A stretch of 64,000 nucleotides of DNA from Artocarpus heterophyllus (taxonomy: Eukaryota; Streptophyta; Magnoliopsida; Rosales; Moraceae), in contig CM046350.1 in assembly GCA_025403435.1 (NCBI GenBank), positions 23,685,661 to 23,749,660 on the forward strand, given 5' to 3'. This document shows, piece after piece, positions 11,881-23,027 of this stretch. Position 1 is the stretch's first letter. Each line of letters begins with the position of its first letter. Under the pieces are notes generated by a model. The model did not search any database and was not told the origin of the DNA. It saw only the letters and a program-made list of their open reading frames with translations. Position numbers and translations under genes: made by a program.

Positions 11881-14800
11881 TAGGAGAAGGATCCTAAAAG
11901 TTTGAGAAAAATGTTAAAACTCTATTCCATTGCATTTTCACTGTCTTTTATTGAAACTTTTTTGGGCAAACAAACCATAGTCCAGTCGGCTGCTGCGTAT
12001 GAAACTAGTTTTTTTAATTTTGGCTCTCTTTGTACAGTCCAAGTTCAATTTAAACTCAATTTAATCCAAATCACTTCTAAGGCATTTTAAACATGAAATA
12101 ATAATAGTTGAACATTATATTAACCAAATAAAACATTATTTTCAATCCTCTAACTCATTTACCTCATTCTAACTGAAAAAATTTCAAACTTTGTTAAAAA
12201 TAAGAGGATATCATAAAACACGTTTTAATAAAATTTATACACATCAAAAGGCTAAATCATGCTCATGCAATCACAATAACCTTAGATTAATTATGCTTGG
12301 TATCTTTCTCTTTATGTCAGCCATCAAAACACTATTTAAATCTCATATTTTGACATGCAAATATATATTTAACATCAAACCTTCAATAACAAGAACAAAA
12401 CTTAAAATACCATGACCTAGGTCATTAAATCTAAATTTTAGACAAACATGAGAAATAAATTCGTATTCCATAGAGTAAACAAAGAAATCAAATTAGTTTT
12501 CAAGCTTCTAAATTTAGAGCCTTGCTAGATTGGTTCTTGATCTTCAAGTTTTTGCTTATGTTTGTTTTCAAGGGATTGAATTTCTTCTAGATTGTAAAGG
12601 AGACAAAGAAAGAGAGTGAGAGAGGAAAATGTTAGAGAGAGAAGTGAGGATGTGTTTGAGTGTGTCTGTGTTGGTCTTTTACATAAGTAGGAGGGGTGGT
12701 TTTCATAATGAAATAATGGGTTGTTGGCTTTTCAAACTTAGCAGAAGGGATTCAACAATTCAACGCCACTCTGAAACAACTTTCCTATTAATTTCTAAAG
12801 GAGGCCTAAAGGGGTGATACATTTGCTCTAATACATAATGCTATTTAAATGTCATGTTTGCCTTTTGTCATAAATATTAAACTTTAAAACTTGTAAAAGT
12901 AAATTTTAATATTAAAATAATTAAAAAGTAAGAATTTTGTAATTATCAAAACAAAAAAGTCAATCTTCCAACCAATAGAAATCAAATGTCAAACATTAAA
13001 AATGATACTGTATTGGAGAGTTTTTTTTTTTGTTTTTACGCTTAAATGCTAAACTTGTTATTGGTGCATTCATTTAGTATTACATTGGATATGCTCTTAT
13101 GCAATTAATATTAGTCAATTATTAATGGGCTATTTTAATAGCCACCAATCATTTCCTTAAAAAATAAAAAAAATATAATATTTTTGGAAAAAGGTGGCCA
13201 AATATGCTATTTTACCTAATTCTCCTTCTTATTTGTGAAAAAAAAATATAAACAAATGAGAGGTTTACTAGACAAAACTACATAATTAGGAAAATTTCAA
13301 TGCTATTGAAAATTAGCCTCTGTTTGATATTTCAGATGTAACCAATAAATAATATAAAACTCTTAGCAGCTACAGTAAATGTAAAAAGTTTACAGTGTAA
13401 AGTTTTAACATTCTACAATTTTTAAATCAATATTTTCAGTTTCAACCACTCTCCTAAACATTCTATTAATATGTGCAAAAGAAATGATATAGTTACCTTT
13501 TTTGTCATTTTCTTTGCCATTCTCTATTTTTTTCCTTTTCTCATATGTCATTTCAGTTCCTTATAAAGCGAAAGTATAACTATGAACCATTGTTTAACCT
13601 CTTAATTACAAGTATGGTGCTCTTATGACACCTGTAATATGTCACTCACTTTTATAATATTTTACGTTTATTATTATTGTTATTATTTACTTTTTTCTTC
13701 TTTAAATTTCGTTAGAGTTATGAACAGATTTAAAAATAAATATACAATATAGCGATAGAAAAATTAAAAAAAAAATAGAACCGATCTACATATAACATAT
13801 ATTCTCATTATATACACTTATTTTTTTATATAATATGGATTGAAATTTTGGAAGCACAATCCATCGTCTATAGTTAGGACCCAAATTGATAGATTGCTAT
13901 TTACACCATACATTTGTATAAATCAAAATCACCGCCGGAAATCCCAACAACCCAGATCCGGTGGTTTTTTCTTTTTTTTGTTAAAAAAAAGAAAATGGGC
14001 CATGAAACTAACTGTTTCCCGAGCCATTTTCTTCATCTCACAAACATTTTTTATACCAAAAATATACATAATCAATAAACATTCAACATTAGTATACATC
14101 TTCCAAAAGAAAATACATTTCAAAATAAATAAAAGAATATATATCATATATAAATATTGCCAACTATTTTGAGAACAACGTACGCAGTACGTATCCTCAT
14201 CTTTATTTATATGTGTATCTAAAATGTGATTATTGATCTTCTAAAAAAATTGACAATTGATACCAAATTGGATTTGTATCCTACATGTTGATAACTAAAA
14301 AGACAAAAAAAAATAAAAATCAAATGGTTGCTTAAAAAAATACTAACAAAGATGGAATTACAAAGAACGGCAGACGTGTAACATACGGAAAAACGTATGG
14401 TCTTTAATTAGGCTTTATTTTTCTTCAGGAAAAGTGCTAGAACATATCACAATTGAGGAAAATAGAGACTGATAAAAGAGATTTCTCGTTTTCGTGAAAG
14501 GTCCTTTAACATTCTCAGATTTTTCTTTTCCTCCTCTCAGTCTTAATTCCTGGCTTGCCCTTCATAGAGGCCCACCAGATACACATCTCGGTCAAGACAG
14601 GATTTTTGGTCCCCACACTAGCGACGAACAATAAATTCACCCGTTATTTAAAACTAAACAATTAATTCTCAATTATTTATATGTACATTTATTTTTGTTT
14701 GGTAAATGAGTCAAGCTTTCAGAAAGAAAAGACGTCATATAGTTTGCAGCCGAAAAACTAAAGCAAAATAAAAAAAGAAAACAAAAGAAAAGAAAAAGGG

Positions 14801-15700
14801 GTCTTTTAGTATTACTCTGATATTTAATTTGAAAATGACTGAAAAATGTCGATTTCTAACTCACATATTTTACAACAAAAAAGCAATATGGTTGTATTGT
14901 AGGGGACCTTAGCAACGAAACCACATGGCTTAGCTGTACAATGACCTAGATTTATTATATGTGGCTTCATACCTTGTCATTAAGCTTTTTTTTAAAAAAA
15001 AAAAAAGAGAAAGGAAAAAAAAGTAAAGTTATTCTCTTAATAAATACAAAAATATATCTATTTTGTTTCTGCGGGGTCAATTTGTAGAGATCTGTTTATT
15101 TTAAGATTAGATTAGTGAATGGATATTCTTCGAAAGTCTTGATCAGTTCTAGAAAAAGCAATGAGTGCGGTTCAAGCCAAAGGCCACATGCAAAGAGTAA
15201 ATAATTAAAAGGAAAAAAAAAAAAACCATTTGTTGGGTTTTTCAAAGTGTTTTTTTTTTTTCCTGATATATGTAATTGCCTTTTTAGGGGACATTATTAT
15301 GACCGCACAGTGACCATGTTTGTACTTTTTCTTTCCTTTCTCTGATGGGCATGAGTGGTTCTGCTCTTTTCTGGGTCGTTCACTGTTGAATTTTGGAATC
15401 TTTTTCTTGGTGGATTTAAAGTTTTTTAAGGGGTAGATAGAGAGAGAAAATAAAAGTGTCTCAGTGAACAGTTGGTATTTTTTGTTTTTCTGGGTCAGGG
15501 AAATTGGAGGGGTTGACCTAAGTTTGCTTGGTTGTCTGGTTTGGGGGACTTTTTCTGGTTTGAGACTTGCCGATTTGGGTCTGTGGGGTACGAGTTAAAC
15601 TTGATGGAGTGGTTTTAGGGTCCTTTTTGTTTTAACAGATTCAAAAAGATTTCACTTTTTTTTTTTTGCTGTTTTTATTATATATCTGGTGGTAGATTTG
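11881..15700. other. Intergenic DNA, no gene recognised
   Basis: AT-rich sequence with homopolymer runs. The open frames here (for example 11902-12090, 12191-12415, 12629-12817 and 13840-14172) are short, of biased composition and unlike any family I know. A short GA-rich stretch lies near 12600-12640. The last few hundred bases probably include the NPH3 promoter and 5' untranslated exon, but no core promoter can be fixed. Confidence 0.5.
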
Positions 15701-15768
15701 GGAACAATTCAGTGGGTTTTTTTGGTAACCAAAACAGAAGAAGAGCTACATTGTGCTTCTGTTTAAGT

Positions 15769-15952
15769 GTAAGTTCGATCCTTGAGTTTTTTCTTCCAGA
15801 TTCTGGTCCAAAAGAGGCGTTTGAAGGAAAAGATTTTCTGGGTTTTACTTTAATTCTTCTGCCTGTGAAACTGATCTAGTCTGTGAATTACTTTGACGGT
15901 GATTGAACTTGAGAGCTTTTTTTTTTTTTTTTTTTTTTTTTTGTGCGCGAAG
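15769..15952 (+). other. Possible intron in the NPH3 5' untranslated region
   Basis: A perfect plant donor, GTAAGT, stands at 15769. A T tract of 26 bases (15917-15942) is followed by an AG at 15951-15952, four bases before the ATG. This is what a 184-nt leader intron would look like. It is inferred from sequence alone; without it the mRNA would carry a 26-base U run just before its start codon. Confidence 0.35.
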
Positions 15953-15955
15953 AAA

Positions 15956-18900
15956 ATGGCTTGCGTGAAATTGGGGTCAAAAAGTGATGCGTTCCAAAGG
16001 CAAGGACAGGCCTGGTATGTATAACTTTCTTCTATATCTAATATTTATATTATAATCTTCTGCATAATCTATATTTGCTGTGAAATGCGCTGATTATTAT
16101 TACTTTTGGGTATTTAAGAGTTCATATTTCACTTCAGTTTTGGTCTATATGTCGGCAAGCAAAAGTCACGTATTAGCTTGAACTGACGATTTTATATTTT
16201 TTATAATCACTTTGAACTCTTGGAAGCACGAATAATGTTGTACCCAGCTTGTTATTGGACTTGATGGAAGAACTGGTTAGTTGGTCAAATTATATTTTTG
16301 CTTCCTTGCTTGTGGATATGGTATTGGTACATTGTGAGATATGGCTTGCATTTTTGGAATAAACTATTGCACCGTCTTCTTTCAACATTCCATTAGTTTA
16401 AATGGAAATAAGGAATTGCAACAATTTCCTTTACTTTGGCAACAAATTCATTGAATCACTTGCAAATTGTAATGTTCAATTTCTCTCGTCCCTCTTTATT
16501 GATGATTTAACATTGTATGTACGTGTGACTATCACAGGTTCTGCACCACTGGACTTCCTAGTGATATTGTTGTTGAAGTTGGAGAGATGTCCTTTCATCT
16601 TCACAAGGTAGGTTTTTTTTCTTTCTTTTTTTTTTTTTTCATCTTTATATTTATTTACGTCTGCTTGGGTTGGTGTATTCACTCCGAAGTTTGCTCATTT
16701 TATTGTATTGGGTAATTTCTCATCCTTTCTGGAGAACAGTATCTGACTCTTTCTCTCTGTTTTTTTTTTTTCATTTTTTATTTTTATAAAACCTTTTGGT
16801 TATTCAAAATCTTGTTTGCGTACATGTGTACTGGGCGTTCACAACACCAATGTTTATGACTAGTAACTTGGAAGGTCAAATTTCAGAAAGTTAATGAACT
16901 ATGGAAAGTTGATCTACTATTTTATCTTTTCAGCCAAGAAAAAATGTATTGTTTCCTTATGATCCAACCTGTACTTACGTGTGCCAAGTGGAATGGAGTT
17001 CCAGATATCAGAATATTGTTCTAGTTACGCAGCTTTGATTTGTTGTTGTTTGTAGTTCCCTTTGCTCTCAAGGAGCGCGGTTATGGAAAAATTGATTGCA
17101 GAAGCATTAGAAGAAGCAGAAGAAGGATGTGTTGTGAAACTCCCAGACATTCCCGGCGGAGAAAAAACTTTTGAATTGGTAGCCAAGTTCTGTTACGGTG
17201 TGAAACTCGAACTCACTGCATCAAATGTTGCATACCTGCGATGTGCTGCTGAGTGTCTTGAAATGACTGAGGAGTATGGGGAGGGTAATTTAATTACGCA
17301 GACAGAAGCATTTATCAATCAAGTTGTCCTTCGGAGTTGGAAAGACTCTCTGAAGGCACTTCAAACCTGCGACAACATACTCCCTTATGCGGAAGAACTC
17401 AACATTACAAAGAGGTGCATTGAGTCATTAGCTACAAAAGCGTCTACTGACCCCAACCTATTTGGGTGGCCTATGAGGGAACATGGTGGGCCCATGCAGA
17501 GCCCTGGTGGGAGTCTCCTGTGGAATGGCATCAGTACTGGGGCTAGACCAAAGGATTCAAGTTTAGATTGGTGGTATGAAGATGTATCGACCCTAAGCTT
17601 TCCTTTGTATAAGAGATTGATTTCTGTCATGGAAACTCGTGGCATCAAACAAGAAATTATTGCGGGATCCATCACTTTTTATGCAAAGAAGTACCTTCCT
17701 GGTCTCAATCGCCGTCAGGGAAGCAGCGAGTCCAGTAGTCGTCTCGGGCCTGTGTCTTTGGGGACACCACCATCAGAAGAAGAGCAGAAGGCCTTACTTG
17801 AAGAATTTGATAGGTTACTTCCTGTGCAGAAGAGTCTTGTCCCAACCAAGTTCCTATTTGGGCTACTCCGAACTGCAATGATTCTCCGAGCAAGTCCTTC
17901 GTGCATATCAAATCTGGAGAAAAGGATTGGCATGCAGCTTGATCAAGCCACTCTAGAAGATCTCTTGATGCCCAATTTCTCCAATACCATGGAAACACTT
18001 TATAATGTTGACTGCGTGCAACGGATTTTGGGGCATTTCCTTGCGATGGATCAGGTCACAGGTGGGGCCTCTCCGCGTTCGATTGATGATGGCCAGCTGA
18101 TCGGGTCACCTTCGCTGACGCCAATCACAATGGTTGCCAAGCTCATTGATGGGTACCTTGCAGAGGTTGCTCCTGACGTTAATCTCAAGCCTCCCACATT
18201 CCAGGAGCTTGCTGCTGCTGTTCCTGAGTATGCTAGACCTTTGGATGATGGTCTTTATCGCGCTATTGATATATTTCTGAAGGTAATAACTATCTTATCT
18301 CATATTTGTAATAACGATCTCCAGATACATGAAAATCCTGTGCATGACATGCAAAAGAAAATTCAACCTTGCTTGCTTGTCGTCAAGTAGTCATTATTCA
18401 CTTTTAGAACAAACCTTTTTTCTTTACGTGTAAATATGCTCAATCTTCCTTATGTTTCTGATTTCTGCTGAGCTGTGTTGTTTTAACAGTAGAATAAGAT
18501 TACGTTCCGTTTTATGCCACGTAGTTTTAGCTGAACATTGTCCAAGAATGGCAGTTTTTCTTTTTTCACCAAACAGTTGGAAACTTGTGTATGCCTATGG
18601 AATTGAAATTCATATGGTCTGTTTTTAGATTGGAAAACAAACTGGCTAGCCTACACTGTGCTTGATAGTTTGCATTTCATCTTGTTTCTTCTCTATACAT
18701 TTCGAAGCATGTTTGGTTGAGCAATTATGTATCCACATTTAGACAGACTGTTTTTAATCTCGTTAATTCCCTTGTCGTTTATAAATCTGCAGTCACACCC
18801 ATGGTTGGCGGAGTCAGACAGAGAACAAATTTGCAGGTTGATGGACTGTCAGAAGCTTTCTGTAGAAGCGTGCACCCACGCTGCTCAGAATGAGAGGCTA

Positions 18901-19344
18901 CCCCTTAGAATAGTCGTCCAAGTTCTCTTCTTTGAGCAGCTTCAGCTTAGGACCTCTATTGCTGGCTGCTTTCTGGTTTCAGACAATCTCGATGGATCAA
19001 GACAGTTGAGAAGCGGGTTTGCTGGATCCAATGAGGGAGGCTGGGCGTCGGCTGTTAGGGAGAATCAGGTTTTGAAGGTCGGAATGGATAACATGCGAAT
19101 GCGAGTGTCTGAGCTTGAGAAGGAATGCTCAAACATGAGGCAAGAGATTGAGAAGTTAGGACGGGTTAAGGGTTCTGCGTCTAGCGCATGGGGAAGTGTA
19201 TCTAAGAAATTCGGGTTCAAGTTAAAGTCTCAGATGTGCAGTGCTCAAGAGGGATCTGTTAGCAACCAGCATCACGGACAAGGGAAAGTTGAAAAGTTGA
19301 AAGAGAGGCATGGAAAGAATAAGAAAAACTCTAAGAATGACTGA
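15956..19344 (+). CDS. BTB/POZ and NPH3 domain protein (At1g67900-like)
   Basis: Coding exons: 15956-16014, 16538-16607, 17056-18282 and 18793-19344 (stop TGA), all GT-AG, giving 635 aa. The start is [13 protein letters not shown], the usual opening of this subfamily. A BTB/POZ domain spans about residues 28-110 ([20 protein letters not shown] onward). The NPH3 domain runs about 215-506, from [17 protein letters not shown] through [14 protein letters not shown] to [11 protein letters not shown] coiled coil lies about 540-575 ([20 protein letters not shown]) and the tail is lysine-rich. NPH3/RPT2 proteins are plant-specific substrate adaptors for CUL3-RING ubiquitin ligases and often act at the plasma membrane with phototropins; which substrate this one serves is unknown. 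The sequence closely resembles what I recall of Arabidopsis At1g67900. The gene looks intact. Confidence 0.93.
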
Positions 19345-20357
19345 AGATGCAATTCTTTTTAATTTCCCCTTTGCTTGTTTTTATTTGTTAAGTTATTGTT
19401 TTTAGGTCAATCATTTTTAGTTTCACTTTGGAAAACTCATTGCTTCTCTTTGTTGTATCTGTCTCCAATGATTGCTAGATTATCAGCGTCTCCAGTGTTG
19501 TGTAGTGGGCTGTGGACATGGCAAAGAAGTCAATTGTGTAATTTGCTATTTTCTTGTAATCGTATCAAGTCTCTCTTGGACCCCACCCGACTCCCAACCC
19601 CAACTACCCCCTCGTATGGTTTGAAGCTAGCAGTAGAGTTTAGATTTTGGAACCCAAGTTCTAACTATCAAATGGTCTTAACCATAAACGACGACGACAG
19701 CAACAACAATGGAAAAAAAAAAAAGAGCACCCCTAGAAGTAAACCATTTACATGGCAAAATACATGAGCAACCACTTTAATGGTATTGTAAGTTGGGCCT
19801 GGCGTTAGTGCGATGTGGGTCTCATCATACTTAAATTTTCACATGATATCGAGCTTGGTATTTTGGACATGGAGTAAAAAGTCTCTGGCTACTTCTATTT
19901 GACACAACTTTGCTCAATTTTTTTTTAAGACTTAAAAGAGTGAATTTATCACTAAGCTTTGCCACTAACCTCAAAAACTACTGACATGGTACTAATATGA
20001 TTTGATAACAAACAATACTTGTGGTCGTGTAGCGGTGTTTTTTGAGATTTTTCTTTTGGTGTTGGTTGCAATGAAAACCCCAATACTAGGAGATGGACGG
20101 TTATTGCGTTTGTGCCGTCAGTTCTTGGTGCATTTAACGTTCTTCTTCTTTCATTTTTTTTTTTTTTTGCATGTGCCTCTTAAAACTTTCCTCCTTTTAT
20201 ATAGGTGTTTTGCAAAATTAGTTGTAACCAAAACTTTTGGTCGGTACAATGTAAAGCCTTTATATGTTATAGTGATCAGAAAAAATGAGCTACAATGTAA
20301 AGCTCTCACAAGCTACAATTTTCAGTTTAAAAGTTTTAGTTCTAACAACAGTTCCTA
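19345..20357. other. NPH3 3' flank, no gene recognised
   Basis: Holds the NPH3 3' untranslated region and then AT-rich spacer. A clear poly(A) signal was not fixed. Open frames at 19375-19767 and 20002-20358 are low-complexity and not gene-like. Confidence 0.5.
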
Positions 20358-20838
20358 GCACTGTGGCCCTTAAGTTTTTTTTGGTTGCAATTGAGTCCTT
20401 TAACTACTTTTTTTTTGTGCCAGTTGAATTATTAAACCCAACTAAGTGTGACAATTAAGTCTTAATCATAAAGCCCGTCAACATGGGGATGGAAAACGAT
20501 CACGTGAAACGCACATGGACCATTTAGAAGACCTACTATCTTATTTGCTTGTATCAAGAATCAAATTGTACATTTTCACACAAAAAAAGAATGAAAATGT
20601 GGAAGACATTATATTATTGTTTACGATTTGTAACAATTTTGTTGCCTTATATGTATACTTTAATAGTTCTAACACTTAAAATTCCTCCCATGCGCTTCTG
20701 AATAGACCACATGCATCTTGTACAATCATTTTCATCCTAAATTTGATGCTTGTTTATGAATAGGATTTAATTGCAACATATAATTAAGAACAGGGACTCA
20801 ATTGCCATAAAAAACATAGTTTAAAGACCACATTACAA
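20358..20838. mobile_element. Candidate Mutator-like non-autonomous repeat
   Basis: The two ends are imperfect inverted repeats of about 40 bases. The left reads CACTGTGGCCCTTAAG... and then GCAATTGAGTCC; the right end, reverse-complemented, reads TAATGTGGTCTTTAAAC... and then GCAATTGAGTCC. The interior codes for nothing. No clean target duplication is seen because an A run of about 20 bases follows the right end. The superfamily call rests on end style only. Confidence 0.45.
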
Positions 20839-20975
20839 AAAAAAAAAAAAAAAAAGAGGCAAATGCGCAAGATATCTTTTCTTTAGGCCTTCCAAGTGCC
20901 AAGTTTCAAGTTACCTTTTATGGTCGAGCTATGTACTTTAGCGCTTTTAATTAAAGTTCGCCCCACGCCATACAA

Positions 20976-20980
20976 TCTTC
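20976..20980. repeat. Target site duplication, left copy (tcttc)
   Basis: tcttc directly precedes the TGATGG end of the young copia element and recurs directly after its other end at 30670-30674. Five bases is the usual copia integration footprint. Confidence 0.93.
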
Positions 20981-21371
20981 TGATGGAAACAAAGTGCGCA
21001 GCGGAATTTTTAAAATTTTTTCATCAGAGTATTTTCCAAAATACAAGTATGACATGTTATATGTATAAATTAAACAGATCTTACTAACCTCAGTGTGCCG
21101 AAGAACCTCCGCGACCTGTGTAGAGAAGTAACGTTCCAGAAGAGCCTCAACCAACTGGTCTTCTTTGCTATTCTCTATCCACAACCGGAGTGAGTGTGGG
21201 CTCACACGTACAGCTCTTCCACCGGTGACTCTCCTTCCAACCAATAGAGAGAACCCAAAGCTAGTGTTCGTGATTTGTGAACAAAAGCTCTCAGGGAGTT
21301 TTCAGATGCTCACTAGAATAGTATCACTCTTAATCTCTCAAATTGATCTGAGTAAATCATTAGACTCACTC

Positions 21372-21381
21372 CCTTTTTATA
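21372..21381 (-). promoter_or_regulatory. TATA box in 3' LTR
   Basis: Reads TATAAAAAGG on the - strand, about 1635 bases into the LTR in element sense. It is the only strong TATA box placed to drive full-length transcription. An identical copy lies at 29028-29037, and related elements have TATAAATA at the matching place. Confidence 0.6.
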
Positions 21382-21466
21382 CCTATTGGTCCTTGGGGTC
21401 AGTCCATATCAGATTAGGTCTCAAAAATCGAAACAGAATCAAGTTCGGATCAATATCTGATAAGAT

Positions 21467-21483
21467 ACGCGTGAAAAACGCGT
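21467..21483 (-). promoter_or_regulatory. Paired ACGCGT (CGCG) boxes in 3' LTR
   Basis: ACGCGT occurs at 21467-21472 and 21478-21483, 86 and 97 bases upstream of the TATA box in element sense. ACGCGT fits the core bound by plant CAMTA calmodulin-regulated factors. The decayed relative keeps one box near 11010. Function is inferred. Confidence 0.4.
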
Positions 21484-21499
21484 AATCTTAGCTGTCGCG

Positions 21500-21585
21500 G
21501 TCGGCATGCCGAACTGTGAGATAGGCAGGCCGAACTGGCCAGTTCGGCAGGCCGAACTTTCTGATCGGCAGGCCGAACTGCCGAG
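21500..21585. repeat. Four-unit GC-rich inverted-repeat array, LTR U3 region
   Basis: Four units built on TCGGC-AG/AT-GCCGA lie about 20-25 bases apart. One, TCGGCATGCCGA at 21501-21512, is a perfect palindrome; the others have arms separated by two bases. The array is far more GC-rich than its surroundings. The same array lies at 29156-29241 in the other LTR. Confidence 0.8.
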
Positions 21586-23013
21586 AAAAAATCTCCGCGA
21601 ATCTTTTATTTTCCACCCGAGATTCTAAAGGATAAAGTCTCAGTTTTGATTCAAATAGCCCAATAGAAAAGATATCTGATCAAAACAAACTCTATCAAGA
21701 TAATCTCTAAGAAAATAAATCAATTCAAATAATTCTACAAGTTTATCTTGTTCTAATTGTCCAAAATTAAAACAACCGATAAACAGACAAGAATTATCCG
21801 AACGCCATAATTCAACAAGTTCATCTTGAACTAATTTCTTACAAAATTAATTCAACCGATAAACAGACATGAATTATTTGATTCTTATAAATTTTAAACC
21901 AATCTGATAAATCCGACATAAGTCACCAATTATTGGAAAAGCATGCCGTGTCGTTACAGGATTTTGTGAGCTAGCAAAGGGGACCAAAATGGACCTATAA
22001 AGTTCAAGCTCATGATAATTATGAAACCCAATATCCCAGATATACATTTCACAATTATCAACTCCAACGCTACTCCACTAAAAGCTTGGAGCTGCACTCT
22101 CGAACTTTACAGAATTACGAAGCTCGTGTAGCTAAGTCTCCATGACATATCATAGTGTATCGCATCCCCATATGATCATCCATAATCGGCTTAAGGACAA
22201 GTTCTGTCTTACCTTCCCGATTATTTTTATCTTACGTTCCATTGTCTCACCATTAGAAAACTTACCATCCAAAGATAGTATACCATTCGGTTACACCTAT
22301 GTATCCAAATGGTTGAGCGCTCCAGTTTTCCAATTACAGGACAACGCATATAAGAGGATATCATTACTCCTAAAGAGGAGCTATGGATTCCATATCTATG
22401 AATAACAAGTCTACGCTATCAAGAGTCATGCCTCCAACGTACCGGCATGCATGCCACTATAGAGATGTGGGAGTCACCCATTGGTACATCAAAAGACACA
22501 AGTCGAGACAACGGGCCCATTATTCATCTCAGGATTAAGATACAATACAAACGACTGTCTAAAGTGAATCGATTTGCCAAGACAGAATTATTAATCCAAA
22601 TCAATTCACTTTATGTCCCGATCCAACACATCGTCACCTATGACAACGCGCCAATGTTTCTATTCACGGAGTCCAACTCCGATGGCCAAGACAAACCATC
22701 TCCCAAAAGGGATATAGACAACATAACAATCTTTTCATGAATAAAGCGCCCAACTTTATTCCCTCGATTGCGGATCATATATTTTAGACCATCACCTTAA
22801 GAGTCGTGTCTACCGCATAATCATCCCATCATATGCCCAACTCTTAAGGTTTAGACTGACAGTCTCAGACTACTGTTTGCTTATCATACATTCAACGAAT
22901 ATGAACGTAAAGAGGACAATATTTGGTATATATAAATGAATAAATTCTTTATTGATAAAAATGTCTCCAAAAACGTATTACATTTTTACTCCTTAGAGCA
23001 TACATGTCTAACA

Positions 23014-23024
23014 ATCTCCCACTT
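23014..23024 (-). other. Polypurine tract
   Basis: AAGTGGGAGAT on the - strand, directly against the 3' LTR start TGTTAG. This is the expected site of plus-strand priming. The same tract is preserved in the two decayed relatives (about 9508-9518 and 41867-41877). Confidence 0.85.
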
Positions 23025-23027
23025 GCA

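Larger units (their letters stand above)
20981..23013 (-). repeat. 3' LTR of young copia element
   Basis: On the + strand it runs from TGATGG to CTAACA; in the element's sense it starts TGTTAGACATG and ends CCATCA. It holds the TATA box, two ACGCGT boxes, a four-unit GC-rich inverted-repeat array and an internal, diverged tandem duplication of about 78 bases near 21733-21888. The short open frames within it are also present in the other LTR and are not genes. Confidence 0.96.

Noticed and set aside
13840..14172. 110-codon open frame upstream of NPH3
   Set aside because: Low-complexity, overlaps an open frame on the other strand, no recognisable family.
17062..18390. Reading 17062-18390 as a one-exon gene
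   Set aside because: It is exon 3 of the NPH3 gene; the frame only appears to start at a TTG/ATG within the BTB domain and runs past a good GT donor into intron 3.
21165..22740. Open frames inside the LTRs (also 28821-30396)
   Set aside because: They are duplicated exactly because the LTRs are duplicated; no known domain and located in promoter/untranslated sequence.
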